Position numbers and translations under genes: made by a program | Notes under the pieces: generated by a model | Database searches by the model: none | Seen by the model: the letters and a program-made list of their open reading frames with translations, nothing else | What the model was told of the DNA's origin: nothing | Shown here: one piece after another, positions 1 to 5,322 of the stretch | How the letters are laid out: each line of letters opens with the position of its first letter | Numbering within the stretch: the stretch's first letter is position 1 | From: Aliivibrio_A kagoshimensis | GTDB lineage: Bacteria; Pseudomonadota; Gammaproteobacteria; Enterobacterales; Vibrionaceae | Direction: 5' to 3' | Length of the DNA stretch: 14,887 nt | NCBI RefSeq assembly: GCF_050337105.1 | Contig: NZ_JAKJSQ010000081.1 | Span: forward strand, 1-14,887

Positions 1-209
1 GTATCTATATACTCGATCCACATCTCCGGTTCGAGGGTCGATGTTGAAAACTCGTGTTCGATACTTCGCTGAATTGAGTCAGTCCAAGAGTAGGTTTCGT
101 AAGAAGAGTGGACGATTAATACTTGAGGTTTGTCTCCAGCAGTTGAAAAAGTGCTATAAAAAAGACACCAAACAAAAAGCAATAATAATGCTACCGATGA
201 TTTCATCAT
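1..209 (-). CDS. Exported ABC-type substrate-binding protein or sensor, N-terminal fragment
   Basis: Reading the minus strand from about 209 to the left edge gives an open frame that the window cuts off. A basic start (Met-Met-Lys) leads into a hydrophobic signal peptide or membrane anchor (ALLLLFVWCLFYSTF). The mature start contains KPQVLIVHSSYETYSWTDSI. The pattern of a beta strand, then HS, Y, and WTDSI is what I associate with the first strand and helix of ABC-type periplasmic binding proteins, which in marine gammaproteobacteria are often fused to GGDEF, EAL or kinase domains. What follows is outside the window, so ligand and output are unknown. I chose the Met at 209 (or the adjacent one at 206) because AAGAGA lies just upstream; an in-frame ATG at 227 has no visible ribosome binding site. 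The opposite-strand frame at 41-229 is treated as its shadow. Confidence 0.68.
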   Translation of the reverse strand, partial: MMKSSVALLLLFVWCLFYSTFSTAGDKPQVLIVHSSYETYSWTDSIQRSIEHEFSTSTLEPEMWIEYID

Positions 210-352
210 ATATCTCTTATAAATCATGACGTAAAATTACTTGGTATCTATAGGATATAATCCTAGTCTAGCCATTGTTATTAGTAAAGTAGTCAGCGTG
301 CTTGGTTTACATTACACTCACTGTTACTCACTAAGTTATGGATAACTGATAG

Positions 353-997
353 ATGACCTACTTTAAGCACATTGCACTGATTTTTCTCACTCTGTTCTCA
401 TTCCAAGCAGCCAGCCAAACAGGCGGAAAGTGTGACTTTATTGATATGACAGAGTTTGCCCAAGTGACGGGAACTCAAACAGATGAAGACATTTCTGTTC
501 TCACCTCATCAGGTCAGACGCTACAGCTTTATCGCAGTGATTTCACATCCGCCCCTGAGGGTGACTCCTATTATAAATTATCAGTACGACACCATATTAG
601 TGGTGGATGCAGCCCATACTCTATCCAATCAATCACTCCTCTTGAAAAGCAAAATGTACAGCTAACTATTACTGCGGGACAAGCGTATCAGGCAGCTTTT
701 ATTCTGGCCGAAGCCAAAAGCTGCGCATTACAATCACCTTCCGATTGCAATGAACTGCAAATAGATCCAGGATTTGATTATCGCAACTCTGAGCGTTTGA
801 GCGACATCGATGTCCGCTCAGTATCGTCCTGCAGCCCTGCTATCTTGCAAACTCTATGGAGTGAGATCATTTCAGAGCCAGCGCCTAAAGTGGTTGCCTG
901 TGTGACAAACCAACAACAGCAAGAAATTTTAGTGGAATTCACTCGTGAAATAGTGGCGACAGAGAGAGAAAATTTACAGTTATTAACTTTGCATTAA
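353..997 (+). CDS. Exported six-cysteine protein of unknown function
   Basis: This 214-residue protein belongs to no family I recognise. Residues 1-20 form a signal peptide: a short basic start, the hydrophobic run IALIFLTLFSF, and a cleavage-type end at QAAS. The mature part is soluble, with no further membrane segment. It contains six cysteines (residues 27, 86, 124, 132, 160 and 183), an even number consistent with three disulfides formed in the periplasm or outside the cell. No Cys sits at the +1 position of a lipobox, so it does not look like a lipoprotein. The ATG at 353 follows a weak ribosome binding site; a nearby ATG at 338 runs into a stop after three codons. It is divergent from the binding-protein gene at the left edge and is followed by a separate promoter for the next unit, so it is probably monocistronic. 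Existence of the gene is fairly sure; function is unknown. Confidence 0.75.
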   Translation: MTYFKHIALIFLTLFSFQAASQTGGKCDFIDMTEFAQVTGTQTDEDISVLTSSGQTLQLYRSDFTSAPEGDSYYKLSVRHHISGGCSPYSIQSITPLEKQNVQLTITAGQAYQAAFILAEAKSCALQSPSDCNELQIDPGFDYRNSERLSDIDVRSVSSCSPAILQTLWSEIISEPAPKVVACVTNQQQQEILVEFTREIVATERENLQLLTLH

Positions 998-1011
998 AGA
1001 TCTGCTATGCT
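983..1011 (+). promoter_or_regulatory. Sigma-70 promoter with extended -10
   Basis: TTAACT (983-988, 4 of 6 matches to TTGACA) is separated by 17 bp from TATGCT (1006-1011), which is preceded by TG at 1003-1004 as in extended -10 promoters. Transcription would start near 1018, about 26 nt before the leader ORF. The -35 element overlaps the end of the upstream gene. Position and spacing are good; activity is inferred. Confidence 0.5.
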
Positions 1012-1043
1012 TTTTGCGTCTTTAACTTATATAGAAGGAATAA

Positions 1044-1088
1044 ATGATGATTGTATTAAAAAACAGTAACTGGGCACGAAACGCTTAA
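1044..1088 (+). CDS. Putative 14-codon leader peptide
   Basis: A short ORF encodes MMIVLKNSNWARNA and stops at TAA 1086-1088. It has a strong ribosome binding site (AAGGA at 1035-1039), spaced for the first or second ATG, and lies just downstream of a good promoter. That combination is better than chance would usually give. The single Trp codon (1071-1073) and the codons around it lie inside an RNA segment that can pair with a downstream segment (see the structured leader entry). This suggests a regulatory leader peptide for the RsgA-like gene 141 bp downstream, rather than a functional protein. I do not recognise the peptide as a known amino-acid operon leader. Confidence 0.42.
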   Translation: MMIVLKNSNWARNA

Positions 1089-1221
1089 TTCGACCTTTCG
1101 AACTCCTTTCTTGCCCGGTAATAACCGGGGCTACCACTGTCTGCATTCTGTAGATGGTTATAACACCCCTTATAAAAATATTTTTGNTGTGGATTATTCT
1201 TAGAATTATCACGTCTGGGGT
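1069..1221 (+). promoter_or_regulatory. Structured mRNA leader with competing stems upstream of the RsgA paralogue
   Basis: ACTGGGC (1069-1075, inside the leader ORF) can pair with GCCCGGT (1113-1119), seven pairs with one G-U. The same GCCCGGT segment instead forms a tight tetraloop hairpin CCCGGT-AATA-ACCGGG (1114-1129). The two are mutually exclusive. Further on, ACACC (1163-1167) can pair with GNTGT (1186-1190, N at 1187), while overlapping ACCCC (1165-1169) can pair with GGGGT (1217-1221). The latter contains the likely ribosome binding site of the next gene. This has the logic of translational attenuation controlled by ribosomes on the leader ORF. I see no GC hairpin with a U-run, so transcription attenuation is less likely. 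Pairings are seen by eye; function is inferred. Confidence 0.42.
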
Positions 1222-1229
1222 TTCAAATA

Positions 1230-2270
1230 ATGACAACACCATTAACACTTAGCCAGCTTGGTTGGCGACCATTTTTTCAACAACAACTCACTTTAGAAGA
1301 GTATGAAGGGACTGTGTTTGCTCGTGTAAAAGAGCATCACCGTTCTGGTTTCAAACTTGCGTCTGAATTGGGTGACATCACATTAAGTGCTTCTCCGTCC
1401 TTACCGCAGATTACGGTTGGAGATTGGGTACTGCTTGATAGCGATCATCACTTTATACGTTGTTTTGAAAGACTTTCAGAGTTCAGTCGTAAAGCTGCTG
1501 GCAGCAAAATCGAATCACAATTAATCGCCACGAATGTTGATACTGCCTTTATTGTCAGTTCACTCAACCATGACTTTAATCTAAGTCGTATTGAGCGCTT
1601 TCTTGCACTCACTAATGATGCTGGTGTAGAACCCGTTATTGTATTAACCAAATCGGATCAATGCGAAGAGCCTGCTGACTATATTGCTCAGGTCCACAGT
1701 ATTGACCCTATGTTGATGGTTGAGACCGTTAACGCCCTTGATGGTGATAGTGTTCAGGCACTCTCTCCTTGGTGCGGTACTGGCAAAACCATCGCGTTTA
1801 TCGGCTCTTCCGGTGTAGGGAAATCGACCTTAATTAATACGTTACTCGATGATGATACCCAGCTTACCGGAGGAATTCGTGAAGATGACAGTAAGGGGAA
1901 ACACACCACCACAGGGCGATCACTGCATGTAATGCCTACCGGCGGTTTGCTACTTGATACGCCAGGAATGCGCGAGTTGCAATTGGCTGCGTGTGCTGAC
2001 GGCGTAGCGGAAACCTTTTCTGATATCACCCAGTTAGCCGAACGGTGTAAGTTTAGTAACTGCCAACATCACAGCGAACCTAAATGTGCGGTGCAGGCGG
2101 CACTTCAATCTGGAGAGTTGGAAGAGCGACGCTTGATAAACTATCAAAAATTGCTTCGAGAGCAGGCCCGAAACGGTGCTAGCTTAGCGGAGCGTAGAGC
2201 CAGTGATAAAGCGCTACATAAGTACTACAAAAGCGTTATCACCAGCAACAATAGTCTCAAAATGAAGTAA
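1230..2270 (+). CDS. RsgA-like circularly permuted GTPase (ribosome small-subunit biogenesis)
   Basis: The 346-residue protein has the RsgA/YloQ/YjeQ layout. An N-terminal OB-fold-like region (about 20-85) is followed by a circularly permuted GTPase whose G4 motif TKSD (140-143) precedes the P-loop GSSGVGKST (192-200) and G3 DTPG (243-246). A C-terminal zinc knuckle uses Cys273, Cys278, His280 and Cys286. RsgA enzymes hydrolyse GTP on the maturing 30S subunit and help release assembly factors. Many vibrios also carry a canonical rsgA next to orn and psd; the absence of such neighbours here suggests this is the second paralogue, so I leave the symbol empty. The start ATG at 1230 is preceded by GGGG (1217-1220). 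It converges on the riboflavin synthase gene. Family assignment is firm; specific role is inferred. Confidence 0.9.
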   Translation: MTTPLTLSQLGWRPFFQQQLTLEEYEGTVFARVKEHHRSGFKLASELGDITLSASPSLPQITVGDWVLLDSDHHFIRCFERLSEFSRKAAGSKIESQLIATNVDTAFIVSSLNHDFNLSRIERFLALTNDAGVEPVIVLTKSDQCEEPADYIAQVHSIDPMLMVETVNALDGDSVQALSPWCGTGKTIAFIGSSGVGKSTLINTLLDDDTQLTGGIREDDSKGKHTTTGRSLHVMPTGGLLLDTPGMRELQLAACADGVAETFSDITQLAERCKFSNCQHHSEPKCAVQAALQSGELEERRLINYQKLLREQARNGASLAERRASDKALHKYYKSVITSNNSLKMK

Positions 2271-2300
2271 CCACTCTTAGTGGTTTACGATTGAGAGTGG
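2271..2300. terminator. Hairpin between convergent genes
   Basis: CCACTCT (2271-2277) and AGAGTGG (2294-2300) form a 7-bp stem directly after the stop codon of the RsgA-like gene, in the 53-bp gap before the convergent riboflavin synthase gene ends. Neither strand shows a proper U-run after it, so it is at best a weak terminator or a 3'-end stabilising stem. Confidence 0.3.
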
Positions 2301-2323
2301 GTCAAATGACTCGCTCTCTTTCA

Positions 2324-3046
2324 TTATGAGTTAGATTTTTTACTCTCGATACCGAGTTTGGTCGAAGCCAGTGAAGTGACATCCACTCCCTGTTTTTCAA
2401 GTAGCGCTTCTAACACGGGTAATAGCTCGCCTAAATTCTCTTCCAAAGTGGCACGGACTGTATCAACTACAACTTGAGTTCCACGTTCAATTTCAATATT
2501 TAGTGCATCACCCACTTTTTTGCTTTCAAATACCGTCATACGACGGGTTTCTGGAATCAGCCACACATCAAACCATCCCTCTTTTTTATCCACATCCGAG
2601 ATGGTTAGGCTGGCACCGTTGATCGCAATATACCCTTTTGGAAATATATAGCGAAGCCACTCTTTCGACACCGAAATACGAATTCGATAGTTATCATCAA
2701 TGTGTGAAATATCGAAAACCTCCGCATGGAAGTCAACATGACCAGACAATGGATGCCCCCCAATTTCAGCCCCATCTTTCGCCGCACGTTCTACATTTAC
2801 TTGGGTATGTTTGGCATACTGACTTAACGTGGTGATATTAAGGCTTTGTAACATCACATCAAACTTAACCTTTGTATTACTGAGCAACTCTGTCACGGTG
2901 AGGCAAACACCATCAACTGAAACACTGGCACCTATTTCTAAGTTGTCGCAAAACCCTGTAGGAAATTCAATTTCAAACGTTCTGATCCCATTTTGATCCA
3001 TGACAGATTCTATATTTGCTACTGCTTGAATAATTCCGGTAAACAC
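2324..3046 (-). CDS. ribE: Riboflavin synthase (alpha subunit), probably a paralogue
   Basis: Riboflavin synthase converts two molecules of 6,7-dimethyl-8-ribityllumazine into riboflavin and a pyrimidine product in the cytosol. This 240-residue protein starts with the diagnostic MFTGII and contains two lumazine-binding barrels (about 1-98 and 99-200). By alignment from memory with the E. coli enzyme, Phe2, Ser41, Cys48 and Thr50 are kept. SGHV carries the equivalent of His102, and GASLTI carries the second-barrel Ser/Thr. It is therefore probably catalytic rather than a lumazine or yellow fluorescent protein. The usual ETLR stretch reads QSLN (67-70), and the C-terminal tail is about 25 residues longer than in E. 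coli. The start is GTG with GGAG six bases upstream. It follows luxI in the same direction behind a strong terminator. Being away from the ribD-ribH genes suggests a stand-alone copy. Confidence 0.88.
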   Translation of the reverse strand: MFTGIIQAVANIESVMDQNGIRTFEIEFPTGFCDNLEIGASVSVDGVCLTVTELLSNTKVKFDVMLQSLNITTLSQYAKHTQVNVERAAKDGAEIGGHPLSGHVDFHAEVFDISHIDDNYRIRISVSKEWLRYIFPKGYIAINGASLTISDVDKKEGWFDVWLIPETRRMTVFESKKVGDALNIEIERGTQVVVDTVRATLEENLGELLPVLEALLEKQGVDVTSLASTKLGIESKKSNS

Positions 3047-3086
3047 AATCTACTCCAATTGACTCACATTTCAGCAATCATGCCAT

Positions 3087-3121
3087 AAAAAAACCGGCTA
3101 AGACAATCTGTCTTAACCGGT
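3087..3121 (-). terminator. Rho-independent terminator of luxI
   Basis: Read on the minus strand, a stem ACCGG-U-UAAGACA pairs with UGUCUUA-G-CCGGU (3121-3109 with 3105-3093). This makes 13 pairs including one G-U, with a 3-nt loop, followed at once by seven U residues (3093-3087). It lies about 60 bp beyond the luxI stop codon and 40 bp before the ribE start. Most luxI transcripts should end here; any read-through would carry on into ribE. Confidence 0.88.
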
Positions 3122-3180
3122 CACTCATATCCAAAAATAGGAATGTTACATTACTATTTTGCCTACGGTGTTGAGATAAA

Positions 3181-3861
3181 TTAAAATTCGCTACGAGCAC
3201 CTCTCGCTATTTTTTGTGCGGGTCCAATTCTAGTTACACTCTCCCAATCGAGAACTGCAGCTAACGCCTTACATCCATCTGCCATCACCTTCGAGTCGCA
3301 TAAAGGTGTCGCCTTAAGCCCATGTCTAGCCAAGACCGCTAAGGTGACTGGAGTAACCACCATATACACATATCTAATTTTATTTGATTTACAGTGTATA
3401 TAGAGATCGGATAACAGATGAGTTAATAGCGTTTTATCTTCAACACATTTACTTCCTCGATAGTCATTTTTTATTAATAATCGAGATACTTCACAAGCAT
3501 TACTGTGCTGGGGCACAGGTGTTGAATCAAGAAGAACGTCCGCAAAAATGGTATTTAGCATCCATGAAGATTTATATGGATGCACCCTGAGGTAGCCAAC
3601 CGCATTGTCATTAACAAATCCACCTATATGCGTGCAAGTGTAATCAAAATCATCGATCTCAGTTTTATCGTCTGGATTTCCTACCCAAGCCAATTCACGG
3701 CAGAAAACCTCAGCGCGTAAACCAAATAGATCTTTCATCTCTTGCACGGTGGGTGTATCAGTTAAATAAATCTCTTCAGTAACATTATCAAAAAGCTTGA
3801 ATACATTATTATTTACAGCATTTTCGTTTTGATTCTCTTTATGTGCTGATGAATAGTGCAT
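3181..3861 (-). CDS. luxI: LuxI-type acyl-homoserine lactone synthase
   Basis: LuxI enzymes make N-acyl-homoserine lactone signals from S-adenosylmethionine and an acyl-carrier-protein-bound fatty acid. The invariant LuxI residues are present in order: Arg49, Phe53 and Trp59 in LRAEVFCRELAW; then Glu68, Asp70 and Asp73 in EIDDFD; Arg92; Phe106; and Glu124-x-Ser126-Arg127 in CEVSRLLI. At 226 residues it is longer than typical family members (about 190-210) because of an N-terminal extension of about 25 residues rich in Asn and Glu. AAGGA precedes the ATG. The gene is divergent from a LuxR-type regulator, with a lux-box-like site and a well-placed -10 upstream, which implies positive autoregulation by its own signal. 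It ends at a strong terminator. The acyl chain length cannot be read from the sequence, and the symbol indicates the family only. Confidence 0.92.
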   Translation of the reverse strand: MHYSSAHKENQNENAVNNNVFKLFDNVTEEIYLTDTPTVQEMKDLFGLRAEVFCRELAWVGNPDDKTEIDDFDYTCTHIGGFVNDNAVGYLRVHPYKSSWMLNTIFADVLLDSTPVPQHSNACEVSRLLIKNDYRGSKCVEDKTLLTHLLSDLYIHCKSNKIRYVYMVVTPVTLAVLARHGLKATPLCDSKVMADGCKALAAVLDWESVTRIGPAQKIARGARSEF

Positions 3862-3897
3862 ATCTAAACGTATCCTTGTAATAGTACTTAGGTAGCT

Positions 3898-3903
3898 ATT
3901 ACA
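3898..3903 (-). promoter_or_regulatory. -10 element of the luxI promoter
   Basis: On the minus strand, TGTAAT (3903-3898) matches TATAAT at five of six positions. A start near 3891 would put the centre of the lux-box-like palindrome (3934.5) about 43 bp upstream. That is the -42.5 location known for LuxR-activated class II promoters, in which the box takes the place of the -35 element. No good -35 is visible, as expected for an activator-dependent promoter. Confidence 0.5.
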
Positions 3904-3924
3904 ACGTGATATTCCTTACTTGCA

Positions 3925-3944
3925 TACTGTTCTGTCGGGCAGTA
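3925..3944. promoter_or_regulatory. lux-box-like operator (LuxR binding site)
   Basis: TACTG-N10-CAGTA is an inverted repeat with 5-bp arms in a 20-bp frame. It contains the CTG-N10-CAG core of lux boxes (ACCTG-N10-CAGGT type). It lies 64 bp upstream of the luxI start codon, with a -10 element at the correct distance, inside the luxI-luxR intergenic region. The central 10 bp are only weakly symmetric, as in many natural lux boxes. Binding is inferred. Confidence 0.6.
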
Positions 3945-3970
3945 ACAAAATGAAATTTATATGCTAGGAG

Positions 3971-3988
3971 ACGTGTTTATCATCACGC
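3971..3988. promoter_or_regulatory. CRP-like site upstream of luxR
   Basis: CGTGT-TTATCA-TCACG has the GTG-N8-CAC spacing of CRP sites (TGTGA-N6-TCACA) and 4 of 5 symmetric pairs. Its centre (3979.5) lies about 57 bp upstream of the start predicted from the TATAGT element at 4025. In A. fischeri a CRP site near -59 activates luxR. Only 7 of 10 consensus bases match, so it would be a moderate site. Confidence 0.4.
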
Positions 3989-4021
3989 AAATGAGATCTA
4001 GACATAGACTTCATTAATCAC

Positions 4022-4030
4022 TGTTATAGT
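4022..4030 (+). promoter_or_regulatory. Extended -10 of the luxR promoter
   Basis: TG-T-TATAGT (4022-4030) is an extended -10 with five of six matches to TATAAT. Transcription would begin near 4037, about 41 nt before the luxR start codon. The best -35 candidate (TAGACA, 3999-4004) is 20 bp away, which is too long for a strong promoter. This fits dependence on an activator such as CRP. Confidence 0.4.
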
Positions 4031-4077
4031 ATGAATATTGATATATATATGCTTACTAAGTGAGAGAATGATATCTT

Positions 4078-4800
4078 TTGAAAATCAGTAAAGTGCTTGA
4101 TTTATATAAAATGTTTTCATCCATCGAATCAATGGATGACGCTTCCAAAGCAACGAGGAAATTACAAGATTTTCTCGATGTTGATGGTGTGGCTTTCGTT
4201 CAACTTTCTATCTGTGCTGATAATAGAATCAATATAAATCAGGTTATTTCATCAGATTTTGGTGTTAATGATAGAAATATTGAGTGGTCCACCACCTATC
4301 AGAAGAACAATTTTCAATATATTGACCCTGTCATTACTTGTTCGTTATCACATCGTAAGCCATTTAATTGGAAATCAATCCCTTCAATCATTGGCCTTGA
4401 TAAAAAACAAACCGATTTTTTAGGCATCGCTGGGGAGATGGGGTTAAAAGAGGGGGCGAGTATTGGCTCTCTCAATGCGAAACAGATTTCTAGCGAATTA
4501 AGCATCACCTCGGTATACGGTACGTCACTTAATCAAGAGCAGTTAGCGGTGTTAGAGTTAATTAATGAAGTATCGTGTAAACCCTTATCAAAGTTGGTCA
4601 ACCCCATTGATAAACTCACCCCTAGAGAACTCGAGGTTCTTGCATGGTCTGCGGAGGGGAAGTCTTCGTGGGAAATTGGTATCATTTGCTCAATCTCAGA
4701 ACGCACAGTAAAATTTCACTTTAAAAATATTTATCAAAAATTGGGAGTGCAAAATCGCGCCCAAGCAATTGTAAGAGCGATTAAACATGATGTAATTTAA
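4078..4800 (+). CDS. luxR: LuxR-type quorum-sensing transcription factor
   Basis: The 240-residue protein has an N-terminal autoinducer-binding domain (about 15-165) and a C-terminal LuxR-type helix-turn-helix (about 180-238, from LTPRELEVLAW). The ligand-pocket residues conserved in TraR and LuxR are visible: Trp70, Tyr74, Asp83-Pro84, Trp98 and Gly126. In the DNA-binding part, Glu184 and Gly194 fit the family. It should bind the lactone made by the divergent LuxI-type enzyme and activate promoters with lux boxes. The start is TTG: a stop codon in frame at 4069 excludes anything longer, and GAGAG (4062-4066) lies 11 nt upstream. The next Met is residue 12 and has no ribosome binding site. 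A small gene follows 27 bp downstream with no terminator between, so the two are probably co-transcribed. The symbol indicates the family; the exact orthologue is not known. Confidence 0.9.
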   Translation: MKISKVLDLYKMFSSIESMDDASKATRKLQDFLDVDGVAFVQLSICADNRININQVISSDFGVNDRNIEWSTTYQKNNFQYIDPVITCSLSHRKPFNWKSIPSIIGLDKKQTDFLGIAGEMGLKEGASIGSLNAKQISSELSITSVYGTSLNQEQLAVLELINEVSCKPLSKLVNPIDKLTPRELEVLAWSAEGKSSWEIGIICSISERTVKFHFKNIYQKLGVQNRAQAIVRAIKHDVI

Positions 4801-4827
4801 TCGCTGTAACTTTATATGGGGGATAGG

Positions 4828-5322
4828 ATGAATCCGATAGATCTGCTTTTTCAAACCGAGTTAGAGTCTGAAATTTACCACCCAGATGGCCATGGTCATG
4901 TGCAAGTTGAAACGGTTTTTCACAATTTTGGCGAGTCACCTCATGAACTGCTTGAACAAATCAACCGACAAGAACGCTGGGATGAATTTTACCAACGGAT
5001 TGAAAAACAATCAGAAAAATGGCGCTATGATCTACTTGAACACTTTACCGTTGAGAGAACCTATAGCATCCTTTATCGTATGAAATTACTGGAAACGGCT
5101 TCGTCTGACATTGCTATAAGCGCCATTATCCATGATGCCGATACGTGGTTATGGAGCAACGAAACCTCCCACTACCTAGTCAAAGTGATCGCTTTCGCTG
5201 AGCAACAGTTAACGATTCTTGATCCTGATGCGCTATTCATTGAATTTGAAACAGAGCAATTAACCACTTTAATCGATAAATTACGTACCTTAAACCAATT
5301 AAAAACGATAACTGGAAATTAA
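4828..5322 (+). CDS. Unknown protein in a probable operon with luxR
   Basis: This 164-residue acidic, mostly helical protein has no signal peptide, membrane segment or motif that I recognise. It is rich in Glu, Gln and aromatic residues; a His/Gly stretch (HPDGHGH) lies near the N terminus. I chose the ATG at 4828 (MNPIDLLFQ) because GGGGGA (4818-4823) lies a few bases upstream. The in-frame ATG at 4816 would add four residues, but then that G-rich tract falls inside the coding region and nothing similar precedes it. The gene starts 27 bp after luxR with no terminator and runs convergently into the chemoreceptor gene, overlapping its last 24 bp on the opposite strand. By position it may modulate LuxR or share its regulation; that is inference only. 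Confidence 0.78.
   Translation: MNPIDLLFQTELESEIYHPDGHGHVQVETVFHNFGESPHELLEQINRQERWDEFYQRIEKQSEKWRYDLLEHFTVERTYSILYRMKLLETASSDIAISAIIHDADTWLWSNETSHYLVKVIAFAEQQLTILDPDALFIEFETEQLTTLIDKLRTLNQLKTITGN

Noticed and set aside
41..229. Plus-strand 62-residue ORF with RVRYF, faintly like a transposase tail
   Set aside because: The opposite strand holds a convincing signal peptide and binding-protein N terminus in the same place; this frame is its shadow.
1027..1248. Minus-strand 73-residue ORF
   Set aside because: It spans an N, has no ribosome binding site or family resemblance, and is antisense to the leader ORF and hairpins.
2324..3046. Lumazine protein or yellow fluorescent protein (LumP/LuxY) next to lux-type genes
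   Set aside because: Cys48, the His of SGHV and the second-barrel SLT are kept, which those non-catalytic relatives lack; it reads as riboflavin synthase.
4816..4827. Upstream ATG at 4816 for the luxR-linked gene
   Set aside because: The G-rich ribosome binding site lies after it and fits the ATG at 4828.
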